Of a stretch of DNA of 13,744 nucleotides, positions 5,315 to 12,333 are shown piece by piece. The stretch's first letter is position 1. Every line of letters starts with the position of its first letter. The notes beneath the pieces are model-generated. The model was not told the origin of the DNA. It saw only the letters and a list, made by a program, of their open reading frames with translations, and ran no database searches. Source of the stretch: JBBQQK01 sp038216025 (lineage in GTDB: Bacteria; Patescibacteriota; UBA1384; XYA2-FULL-43-10; 1-14-0-10-43-13); NCBI GenBank assembly GCA_038216025.1, contig JBBQQK010000021.1, positions 1 through 13,744 of the forward strand. Reading direction: 5' to 3'. Both the position numbers and the translations under genes were made by a program.

Positions 5315-5584
5315 ATGAAAGTGCTAAAGTTTGGTGCTATATGGTGCCCGGGATGCTTGATTATGAAGCCAATGTGGCAAGAGATCGAAAAAGAAAACAG
5401 TTGGCTTAAGAACGAATATTATGACTATGACGAAAACCGTGAATTAGCAGAAAAATGGCAGGTAAACGATACTTTGCCCACTTTTATCTTCGTTGATAAA
5501 GACGAAAAGGAAATTATTCGCCTGCAGGGCGAGCGTTCAAAAATAGAGCTCTTGAAACTTATTGAAGAAAACAGGGATAAGTAA
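5315..5584 (+). CDS. Small thioredoxin-family protein, WCPGC active site
   Basis: This is an 89-residue single-domain thioredoxin fold: beta strand KVLKFGAIW, active site WCPGC (10-14), then LPTFIFVD with the cis-proline at 55, and a C-terminal helix. It lacks a signal peptide and is cytoplasmic. The active-site dipeptide is Pro-Gly, not the Gly-Pro of classical thioredoxin, which should shift the redox potential. The start at 5315 is fixed by AAGGAGG 5 nt upstream. A longer frame opening at 5219 would overlap the DUF134 gene and adds nothing conserved. The stop overlaps the next start (TAATG), so it is translationally coupled to the CcdA fusion. It is the likely cytoplasmic electron donor to that membrane protein (inference). 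Confidence 0.85.
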   Translation: MKVLKFGAIWCPGCLIMKPMWQEIEKENSWLKNEYYDYDENRELAEKWQVNDTLPTFIFVDKDEKEIIRLQGERSKIELLKLIEENRDK

Positions 5585-6753
5585 TGAAAAAAATTGCAGC
5601 TATATTATTTGCGGCATTTTTTGCTGCAACAATATTTTTACCTTTGAAGTCATTTGCAGTAGAAAACAAAATCATTTTCTTTTGGGCCGAGGGTTGTCCT
5701 CATTGTGCCGCTGAAAACCTATTTTTGGAAGAGTTGGTTTCTAAGAATCCAGGGCTTTCAGTGGAAAAGCACGAGGTGTCCAAAAACAAGGAAAACCAAC
5801 AACTTCTGATTGATTGGAGCAAAAGATTAAATTTTGATGCTAACGGTGTTCCGGTGACTATTATTGGGCAAGAATATGTGTTGGGGTATATGGATGGTAT
5901 TACCGATTCGAAGATTGAAGGTTTTCTTACTTCCTCTGCGGATATTACAAGTAGCGGCGAAGTTTGCATAGTTAATCAGCCATGTGGCGATGAAGAAAAA
6001 AGCAATCATAAGATAAAACTACCTTTTTTTGGTGAGATCGAAACTAAAAATTTTTCGTTGCCGATTCTTTCAATCGTTATCGGTATACTTGACGGTTTTA
6101 ATCCATGTGCGATGTGGACTTTGCTATTTTTGATTAGCTTGCTTTTGGGCATGAAGGACAGAAAAAGGATGTGGATACTGGGTTCTGTCTTTATCGTTGC
6201 TTCGGCTGCGGTTTACTTTGTTTTTATGTCTGCTTGGCTCAATCTCCTGCTTTTCATCGGACTCATTGCAACGGTCCGCGTAATTATCGGCCTGGTTTCT
6301 CTTGGTGGCGGGATTTACAGTCTTAAAGACTTTTGGGCCAACAAGGAAGGGGGTTGCAAGGTATCAAACAATAAAAAACGAAAAGCAACCTTTGAGAAAA
6401 TCAAGCATATTGTTCACGAGAGAAATTTTCTATTGGCCTTATTAGGGATCATTATACTGGCCTTCGCGGTAAATCTTGTGGAGCTTATCTGCTCGGCGGG
6501 ATTACCTGCTGTTTATACGCAGATACTCACAATGAGTAACCTTCCGACTTGGCAGTATTACCTCTATATCTTGCTTTACGTTTTCTTTTTTATGCTTGAT
6601 GATCTTGTTATCTTTTTCATTGCCATGTTTACATTGCAATTAACAGGAATCACCACTCGTTACTCTCGAATCTCAAGGCTAGTTGGTGGTATACTGATGC
6701 TAGCAATCGGTTTGATATTAATATTTAAGCCTTCATGGCTAATGTTTGGATAA
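5584..6753 (+). CDS. Thioredoxin-like domain fused to CcdA/DsbD-type membrane transporter
   Basis: This 389-residue protein has three parts. A signal/anchor segment (4-25) is followed by an extracytoplasmic thioredoxin-like domain with CPHC (38-41) and a cis-Pro in NGVPV (90). About six membrane helices (roughly 159-188, 196-216, 218-244, 282-305, 325-352, 363-385) come next. Single cysteines in the first and fourth helices (C175 in GFNPCAMW, C303 in ELICSAGLPA) match the redox pair of the CcdA/DsbD transmembrane domain. That domain passes electrons from cytoplasmic thioredoxin to extracytoplasmic partners. Here the partner domain is fused at the N-terminus, the reverse of the DsbD gamma-domain order, and carries a DsbA-type CPHC. 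Extra cysteines C128 and C134 lie in the linker. The gene shares TAATG with the upstream thioredoxin. Confidence 0.88.
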   Translation: MKKIAAILFAAFFAATIFLPLKSFAVENKIIFFWAEGCPHCAAENLFLEELVSKNPGLSVEKHEVSKNKENQQLLIDWSKRLNFDANGVPVTIIGQEYVLGYMDGITDSKIEGFLTSSADITSSGEVCIVNQPCGDEEKSNHKIKLPFFGEIETKNFSLPILSIVIGILDGFNPCAMWTLLFLISLLLGMKDRKRMWILGSVFIVASAAVYFVFMSAWLNLLLFIGLIATVRVIIGLVSLGGGIYSLKDFWANKEGGCKVSNNKKRKATFEKIKHIVHERNFLLALLGIIILAFAVNLVELICSAGLPAVYTQILTMSNLPTWQYYLYILLYVFFFMLDDLVIFFIAMFTLQLTGITTRYSRISRLVGGILMLAIGLILIFKPSWLMFG

Positions 6754-6765
6754 ATAAAGGAGAAC

Positions 6766-7512
6766 ATGACTTTTCTTTACATTCTTATCGCGTCACTGCT
6801 AATTAGCTCATGTGCTCTTGTAGGCGTTTTCACTATGAGCATGAAAGAGAAATTTCTTAATAAGATTCTATTAAAGTTGGTCGCTCTTTCATCCGGCGCT
6901 CTTCTGGGCGGTGCTTTTATCCATCTAATGCCCGAGGGCATCGAGAAGTTTGGCAACAACGAGATGTTCTTCTTTGTAATTCTAATTTCTCTTTTGCTTT
7001 ATCTTCTTATAGAGAAAATTCTGCACTGGAGGCATTGTCATGCTGGTGGCGATTGCCCGATCCATTCATTTGGATACATGAACCTTTTGGGTGACGGAGT
7101 TCACAATTTTATTGATGGTCTGATTATTGCTTCATCCTTCATGGTAAGCATACCTCTCGGCATTACTACAACCATTGCGATAGCCCTTCACGAAATTCCT
7201 CAGGAGATTGGCGACTTTGGCGTGTTGCTTTACGCTGGAATAGAGAGGAAGAAAGCATTACTGCTAAATTTTTTAGTTGCCCTTGCTGTCGTTGCTGGGG
7301 CGATCTCTGGATATTTTTTACTGTCGCATATTGAAAACATTACCAGATTTCTTTTGCCTGTTGCGGCGGGTGGATTTATCTATATATCGCTTAGCGACAT
7401 GATTCCCGAGCTTCGCAAAGAGCATGACATGAAGCAATTTTTTACCATTTTTGCATTTATCCTATTGGGCATACTACTTATGCTCGTAACAAAAATGCTG
7501 GGAGGAGAATAG
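6766..7512 (+). CDS. ZIP-family divalent metal transporter (HNFIDG/HEIPQE type)
   Basis: This 248-residue membrane protein has the two metal-binding helices of the ZIP family: HNFIDG (H113, N114, D117) and HEIPQEIGDFG (H142, E143, E147, D150). ZIP proteins import Zn, Fe or other divalent cations. The HEIPQE-x-GDF form is the one found in the LIV-1-like branch and its bacterial relatives. A His/Cys-rich loop HWRHCHAGGDCPIH (87-100) between helices 3 and 4 is a probable metal sensor or scavenger. AAGGAG precedes the ATG by a short 3-nt gap. It lies 12 nt after the CcdA fusion and 2 nt before the rhodanese gene, so it is operonic. The metal cannot be named from sequence; zinc is the default and iron would suit the hydrogenase. 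Confidence 0.9.
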   Translation: MTFLYILIASLLISSCALVGVFTMSMKEKFLNKILLKLVALSSGALLGGAFIHLMPEGIEKFGNNEMFFFVILISLLLYLLIEKILHWRHCHAGGDCPIHSFGYMNLLGDGVHNFIDGLIIASSFMVSIPLGITTTIAIALHEIPQEIGDFGVLLYAGIERKKALLLNFLVALAVVAGAISGYFLLSHIENITRFLLPVAAGGFIYISLSDMIPELRKEHDMKQFFTIFAFILLGILLMLVTKMLGGE

Positions 7513-7514
7513 AA

Positions 7515-8003
7515 ATGGCGAATATAAAGATTCTCATAATTATGATTTTTTTCGCGGTTGCTCTTGCTGGAACATTGATATTTGCATCTGCAAAAAAGAA
7601 TAATACTGATACAAATACGATTGCGACAAATCAAAGCATAAATAGCGATGTGCTTAGGGAATCAATTCAGGAGCAAGTGTCAACCGAAAAAAAAATATAT
7701 GAAAAAATCAGTAGCTCCAAAGCAAAAGATTTAATCACAAAACAGACTGAGAATTTAAACTTTCATATAATCGATATTAGAACAAAAGAAGAGTTCGATT
7801 CGGGTAACATCGAGAGGTCAATAAACTTCGATTTTTATGGCGATTTTGAGAAGGAATTATTGAGTCTTGATAAAAATCATACGTATCTTATTTATTGTCG
7901 AAGCGGTAACAGAAGCAGCCAGGCGATGGAAATGTTTAAGAAGTTAGAATTTAGCGAGGTATATGATTTGGAGGGTGGATATAGTGCTTGGGCTGTACGG
8001 TAA
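7515..8003 (+). CDS. Membrane-anchored rhodanese-domain protein
   Basis: An N-terminal hydrophobic segment (about 5-25) is followed by a hydrophilic spacer rich in Thr, Asn and Gln (27-60), then a rhodanese domain. The domain shows IIDIRTKEEFDSGNIERS (85-102), the active-site loop CRSGNRS (C128-S134) and a closing EGGYSAWA. The catalytic cysteine that carries the persulfide is intact. The anchor suggests the domain lies outside the cytoplasm, or the segment is a cleaved signal peptide with no clear cleavage site. GGAGG inside the end of the ZIP gene sets the start. Beside thioredoxin/CcdA genes it may handle sulfane sulfur or protein thiols on the extracytoplasmic side (inference). Confidence 0.88.
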   Translation: MANIKILIIMIFFAVALAGTLIFASAKKNNTDTNTIATNQSINSDVLRESIQEQVSTEKKIYEKISSSKAKDLITKQTENLNFHIIDIRTKEEFDSGNIERSINFDFYGDFEKELLSLDKNHTYLIYCRSGNRSSQAMEMFKKLEFSEVYDLEGGYSAWAVR

Positions 8004-8047
8004 TTTAAGTTAATTACGAAATTAGGTATTTAATATTGGAGTGGGAT

Positions 8048-8590
8048 ATGAATTTTTTAACCGGTGTTTTGGAACTAAGAGAAATTTACATAAGCAAAAG
8101 AAGAGAATTTCTTGAGTATCTGGCCTATTCGGCAATTGCATTTGCAGTGCCTTTTGCACTCGGCCATCCGCAATTATTAGTTGGCACAATTGTAAATGCT
8201 TCTTCAGTTTTGGCTGCTCTAAATCTTAAAAATCAAAAGTTGCTTCCAGTAATTTTACTGCCAAGTTTTGCCGTACTGACTCGAGGTTTGATTTTTGGCC
8301 CTTTTACAATGTTCTTAGTTTATACGATTCCGTTTATTTGGATTGGAAACTCAATTCTTGTATTCTCTATTAAATATTTTTATCTCGCACGAAAATGGAA
8401 TAAATATCTGTCTATGGCTTTGGGTATTACTGCTAAGGTCTTGATATTGTATCTCTCGGCAATGATTATGATTAAGTTTGGGGTTTTACCAAAAGTATTT
8501 GCCACGTCTTTAGGAATCTTCCAGCTCTATACTGCACTCGCTGGTTGCGCTCTAGCCCTAATTATCCAAAAAATAATCAAATCAAAATAA
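8048..8590 (+). CDS. Hydrogenase-linked integral membrane protein, function unknown
   Basis: This 180-residue hydrophobic protein has about five or six membrane helices (roughly 23-38, 42-60, 66-80, 85-112, 119-142, 150-175). Short loops carry GHPQLLVGTIVNA, LTRGLIFGPFT and PFIWIGN. The small helical build with N-terminal SKRREFLEYLAYS resembles substrate-binding S components of ECF transporters in size, but no signature is decisive. I have an impression that similar proteins accompany [FeFe] hydrogenases in small-genome bacteria; this is memory, not evidence. GGAG 6 nt before the ATG at 8048 decides the start over a TTG at 8036. It ends 2 nt before the NuoF-like gene. A membrane docking partner for the soluble hydrogenase or a metal/cofactor permease are the leading guesses. 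Confidence 0.6.
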   Translation: MNFLTGVLELREIYISKRREFLEYLAYSAIAFAVPFALGHPQLLVGTIVNASSVLAALNLKNQKLLPVILLPSFAVLTRGLIFGPFTMFLVYTIPFIWIGNSILVFSIKYFYLARKWNKYLSMALGITAKVLILYLSAMIMIKFGVLPKVFATSLGIFQLYTALAGCALALIIQKIIKSK

Positions 8591-8592
8591 AT

Positions 8593-9573
8593 ATGGAACA
8601 AGATATTATTCTCAAAATGAAAGAAGCGAATTTACTTGGCCGCGGTGGAGCACTGTTTCCGACATGGATGAAGTGGGATGGGGTCAAGAAGCAAGAGGGA
8701 AAGAAAATCTACATCATCGCAAATGGTTCAGAGGGAGAGCCAGCGGTTTTTAAAGATGAGCATATTCTCAAAAACCATCCTAAGGAATTTATTGAAGGCA
8801 TTAAAATTGCCCTTGAGACCTTTTCCGGATCGGAGGCAATAATTTACTTGAACCACATTTACTTTGATAAGTACAAGAAAAATCTAGAGAAATATTCCGA
8901 CGGCTCAAAGATTACATACTTTCGGAAAACTGCTCGCTATATCGCCGGTGATGAAACAGCGCTGATGTCGCACATTGAGGGCAAAAGAGATGAGCCTAGA
9001 AGCAAGCCGCCCTATCCCGCAGAATCAGGCCTTTATGGCTTGCCAACTTTGGTTAATAATATCGAAACATATTATCGTATCTCCGAGATAGCTAGTGACA
9101 AATATACAGGTAAAATATTTTATTCAATCTCAGGGGATGTAAAGCAGAAAGGTGTTTTTGATTTACCTGTCTCTCTCTCCATTGAAGAGGTATTAAAAAC
9201 AACTGGAAGTTATCCAAATTTTGAATTCTTTATCCAATATGGCGGTGGTGCAGCAGGTGCAATCTATCTGCCGAATGAATTAAAGGCTCCTATTCTTGGT
9301 GCCGCTTCGATAATTATCTACAATCGTAAAAAAACCGACCTTTTTAAGTTAATGGAAAGATGGGCGACATTTTATGCTGCTGAAAATTGTGATAAATGCA
9401 CTCCTTGCCGAGAAAGTTCAAACCGGATCTTGGAAATGGTTCGGAAAAGAAAATTGGATATTGAGAACCTAAGGGAATTGTTCTTGGTTCTTGAAAATAC
9501 CTCATTTTGTCCTTTGGGCAGGGGAATGTCTGTGCCATATAAAACATTAATTGATAAGGTGATGAAGTCATGA
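8593..9573 (+). CDS. NuoF/HydB-like flavin and [4Fe-4S] oxidoreductase subunit
   Basis: This 326-residue protein has the NuoF core: GRGGALFPTWMKW (17-29), ANGSEGEPAVFKDE (43-56), AGDETALMSHIEGKRDEPR (118-136) with PPYPAESGLYGLPTLVNN, an SLBB-like part (about 175-240), and the [4Fe-4S] ligands ENCDKCTPCR (C266, C269, C272) plus C306 in SFCPLGRG. In complex I and trimeric hydrogenases this subunit binds FMN and NAD(H). It is about 100 residues shorter than NuoF and lacks the extra iron-sulfur domains of HydB. Two flavin-pocket motifs deviate (NADE to NGSE, GEET to GDET). The start at 8593 follows the preceding stop by 2 nt. The stop overlaps the HydA start (ATGA), implying coupled synthesis of a two-subunit enzyme. 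Its acceptor, NAD or other, is uncertain. Confidence 0.88.
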   Translation: MEQDIILKMKEANLLGRGGALFPTWMKWDGVKKQEGKKIYIIANGSEGEPAVFKDEHILKNHPKEFIEGIKIALETFSGSEAIIYLNHIYFDKYKKNLEKYSDGSKITYFRKTARYIAGDETALMSHIEGKRDEPRSKPPYPAESGLYGLPTLVNNIETYYRISEIASDKYTGKIFYSISGDVKQKGVFDLPVSLSIEEVLKTTGSYPNFEFFIQYGGGAAGAIYLPNELKAPILGAASIIIYNRKKTDLFKLMERWATFYAAENCDKCTPCRESSNRILEMVRKRKLDIENLRELFLVLENTSFCPLGRGMSVPYKTLIDKVMKS

Positions 9574-11303
9574 TTGAATTTAATATTTTTATAAATGGCC
9601 AAGAATACAAAGCAAAAGAAGGTGACAAAGTCCTTGAAGTCGCTAAAAAGTTCGATATCTATATTCCGGCGCTTTGCTATCATTGCGATCTGATTCCTCA
9701 CGAGAGTTGCCGCTTATGTATGGTTGAAGTTGAAGGCGATAAAAATTTGCGGGCTTCTTGCAGTTTGCTGGTAAAACCAGGGATGAGAGTTCATACAAAT
9801 ACTCCCCTTATTGAGCAAACTTTGAAAATTAATCTCGAGCTGATATTTGCTCAGCATGAAGGTAAGTGCGAAACTTGCAAAAGAAAAACAAACTGCAAGT
9901 TACTTGAGCTGGTCCAAGAAAAACACTTTGTTGCTTCTGGCAAATACAGTAACAGAAAGAGCAATCACCCGAAATATCAATTCGGCCCATCAATAAGCTT
10001 TGACCCAAGCAAGTGTATTAACTGCGAAAATTGTTCTGAAATCTGCGCCATGCAGACAAATGGAGGCTATTTGCGGCCAAGAGAGGGTAAATATAATTTT
10101 GAAGTCTCACCTTCTTTGGCCCATGATCATGATTGTATCTACTGCGGTCAATGCATCGCTCATTGTCCAGTAGGAGCTCTTTCTGAAGCTGAAGATTATC
10201 CGAAAGTACAGAAATTGTTGAAAAATAACAATAAAAAGGTTGTTTTTCAATTTGCGCCGGCTATTCGTACTAGTATTGGTGAAGAATTTGGGATGGCTCC
10301 AGGAGAAGTCGTAACTAGAAAAATATTTTCAGCGCTGAAAAAGTTGGGGGCATACAAGGTATTCGATACTAGTTTTGCCGCTGATGTTACCATAATGGAG
10401 GAATCCGAAGAATTAATTCAGAAAGTACTAAACGGTGACAATGAAGTGATGTTTTCTTCCTGTTGCCCGGCATGGGTTAAATATGTTGAGTTTTACGAAC
10501 CAAGCTTTATTAAAAATTTAACATCAGTTCGATCCCCCCAGATTATTCTAGGCGGCTTAATTAAAAACTATTGGGCAAAAAAAGAGAGGATTAAGCCAAA
10601 GGATATTGTTGTTGTTTCAATAATGCCTTGCACCGCTAAAAAATTTGAGATTACAAGAAGAGAGTTAAAGATCGACGGCATTAATCCGGTTGATTTTATA
10701 ATTACTACTCGAGAATTTGCTAAATTGCTAAAGGAATCCGACATTAATCTAAAAGAGATTGAGAATATTGAGTCAGATATGGAAATAATGGGTACATTTA
10801 CAGGGGCAGGAGAGATATTCGGTGCGAGCGGCGGAGTATTGGAGGCCGCTATCCGGACTACCTATTCCAAATTAACTGGTAAAAGCTTGGAAAATCTCGA
10901 ATTCAAACAAATTCATGAATTTAGAGGCATTAAAGAATTAGAACTTAGCATTAACGGTAAAAAACTAAGTTTTGCTGCAGTTAGCGGAATTGAAAATGTC
11001 AAAGAAATTTTAAGAAGAATAAAAGACAATCCGACAAGATATAATTGCGTTGAGGTAATGGCTTGTCCCGGGGGATGTATTTCCGGTGGAGGTCAGCCAT
11101 TGCCGACTGATAATGAAATTAGAAAAGCAAGAAGCAATGGCCTATATCAAGCTGATCGTGATAACAAGCACAGAGAGTCACACAAAAATCCGGATATTAT
11201 CAAGTTATACGATGAGTTTTTGTGCAAGAAAGAAATCCGGCACAAGATTTGTCATACGAGTTTTAAAAAACGAAACAAAGGCAAGCTTAGCGTTTTGAAA
11301 TAA
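9570..11303 (+). CDS. hydA: [FeFe] hydrogenase catalytic subunit, group A (M3-type)
   Basis: The 577-residue enzyme catalyses 2H+ + 2e- = H2. Domains in order: [2Fe-2S] (C36, C47, C50, C64); His-ligated [4Fe-4S] (H96, C100, C103, C109); two-cluster ferredoxin domain (C149/152/155/159 and C189/192/195/199); H-cluster domain. The H-cluster motifs are FSSCCPAW (C298, C299), IMPCTAKKFE (C354) and EVMACPGGCISGGGQP (C499, C503). The proton-path acids in ADVTIMEE are kept and the C-terminal small-subunit-like segment LYQADRDNKHRESHKNP is complete. Layout and spacing match the clostridial M3 enzyme closely. The first motif has Ser for the usual Thr and Ala for Gly. There is no signal peptide, so it is cytoplasmic. 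It overlaps the NuoF-like stop by ATGA. Maturases HydE, HydF and HydG are not in the window. Confidence 0.97.
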   Translation: MIEFNIFINGQEYKAKEGDKVLEVAKKFDIYIPALCYHCDLIPHESCRLCMVEVEGDKNLRASCSLLVKPGMRVHTNTPLIEQTLKINLELIFAQHEGKCETCKRKTNCKLLELVQEKHFVASGKYSNRKSNHPKYQFGPSISFDPSKCINCENCSEICAMQTNGGYLRPREGKYNFEVSPSLAHDHDCIYCGQCIAHCPVGALSEAEDYPKVQKLLKNNNKKVVFQFAPAIRTSIGEEFGMAPGEVVTRKIFSALKKLGAYKVFDTSFAADVTIMEESEELIQKVLNGDNEVMFSSCCPAWVKYVEFYEPSFIKNLTSVRSPQIILGGLIKNYWAKKERIKPKDIVVVSIMPCTAKKFEITRRELKIDGINPVDFIITTREFAKLLKESDINLKEIENIESDMEIMGTFTGAGEIFGASGGVLEAAIRTTYSKLTGKSLENLEFKQIHEFRGIKELELSINGKKLSFAAVSGIENVKEILRRIKDNPTRYNCVEVMACPGGCISGGGQPLPTDNEIRKARSNGLYQADRDNKHRESHKNPDIIKLYDEFLCKKEIRHKICHTSFKKRNKGKLSVLK

Positions 11304-11322
11304 AAGTAATCGGAAATAACCC

Positions 11323-12069
11323 ATGCAAGCATCAATAATTGATAATGGCAATATCTTGCTACTAGCTTTTTTGTCGGGATCGGCAACTTTTCTGGGCGTA
11401 TTTATTGGGAGCAGGGGAAAGAAAACGGCAATTAATATTTCATTCGGCGCTGCCTTTGCTGCAGGGATCATGGTCTTGATATCGCTTTTTGAATTAATTC
11501 CCGGTGCCTACCTTATCATTCAGTTGGAATCCCTATTATGGGTTGCGATAGGGGCCGGATTAGTTTGGGGTATAAACAAAATCCTTCCCCATCTGCATTC
11601 TGTAAATGCGATTCAAGATTGTGACACAAAATGCATGGTGCGAATGTCATATCTTCTGGCGATAGGGTTAATACTTCACGACTTTCCTGAAGGTTTCGCT
11701 ATTCCTAGCTCCTTTGAATCGTCAAAAAATCTTGGGTTTTTATTGGTAGCCGCCACCTTCATCCATAATATTCCCGAAGGATATGTCTTAACGGTCGTAT
11801 CAGCAAAATACAAAAGCAGCAAATTTTTCTATAAATCGGCACTGTTCTCAGGAATTTCAACCATGTTAGGGGCAGTTTTCGGAGTGATTTTGGTACATTA
11901 CTTTTCCTTTTTGAATCCAATATTTCTTTCAATAGCGGCTGGCGCCATGCTCTTTATCTCATTCCATGAGCTGATTCCAATTTCACTAAAAAATGGCAGA
12001 AAAAAAGTGCTTGCTACTGGAGTGATGAGCTCTGTTTTGTTGTATTCTCTGCTAGAGATAGTATTCTAA
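11323..12069 (+). CDS. Second ZIP-family metal transporter (ZupT/GufA-like)
   Basis: The 248-residue protein has about eight hydrophobic segments. Its metal-site helices read LHDFPEGFAI (H119, D120, E123) and FIHNIPEGYVL (H148, N149, E152), the pattern of the broad-range ZupT/GufA branch that moves Zn, Fe and other divalent ions. In the first helix the usual Asn is Asp. A small Cys/Asp loop (CDTKC, 100-104) precedes helix 4. Its metal-site helices (HDFPEG/HNIPEG) differ from those of the ZIP at 6766, so it is not a recent duplicate. It starts 19 nt after hydA with only a weak GGAAA-type ribosome site, so it is probably read from the same transcript. Iron supply for the hydrogenase is an attractive guess, not shown. 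Confidence 0.88.
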   Translation: MQASIIDNGNILLLAFLSGSATFLGVFIGSRGKKTAINISFGAAFAAGIMVLISLFELIPGAYLIIQLESLLWVAIGAGLVWGINKILPHLHSVNAIQDCDTKCMVRMSYLLAIGLILHDFPEGFAIPSSFESSKNLGFLLVAATFIHNIPEGYVLTVVSAKYKSSKFFYKSALFSGISTMLGAVFGVILVHYFSFLNPIFLSIAAGAMLFISFHELIPISLKNGRKKVLATGVMSSVLLYSLLEIVF

Positions 12070-12088
12070 CAAATTGTTATCCTGTCGT

Positions 12089-12112
12089 CTGACCGTTAAA
12101 ATCAGTTTTTTT
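12089..12112 (+). terminator. Weak candidate terminator at the end of the cluster
   Basis: A short CTGA/TCAG stem around CCGTTAAAA is followed by seven T, 20 nt after the second ZIP stop. The stem is only four pairs, so efficiency would be low; it is listed because no better terminator follows the cluster. Confidence 0.3.
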
Positions 12113-12282
12113 GGACTTCGCTTCTTCTAAATATTAGTAGGTTTTGATTTTCAAGAAGCTCCTCAATTTTTACTACACTGAGATTGCATGTGTTGGTCAT
12201 ATTAAGTCTTGCCTTTGTGATGCCGACACACGCTAATTTTTGATGTTCTAACCTCTCGTTAGACGCATTATTCAATTGGAAA
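12106..12282 (-). pseudogene. Decayed 5' end of a second transposase copy
   Basis: Translated on the minus strand, this stretch aligns with the start of the adjacent intact transposase. CFQLNNAS matches AFQLKNAP, HQKLACVG matches HIGQYARVG, and NLSVVKIEELL matches SLNVAEIEEFL. At DNA level CAATTGAATAATGCG matches CAATTGAAAAATGCG at the element end. Length differences are multiples of three, so the copy diverged while still coding. The similarity ends near 12106, after which the downstream flank of the second ZIP gene begins; the catalytic part is gone. It lies in the same orientation as the intact copy. Confidence 0.7.
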
Positions 12283-12333
12283 CAAGAGGCTCTGTTACAC
12301 GCATTCTGCATTGGATAAGACTAGGTCAGTCTA

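Noticed and set aside
8545..8592. N-terminal extension of the NuoF-like protein
   Set aside because: It lies inside the preceding membrane-protein gene and adds no conserved residues; the ATG at 8593 follows the upstream stop by 2 nt.
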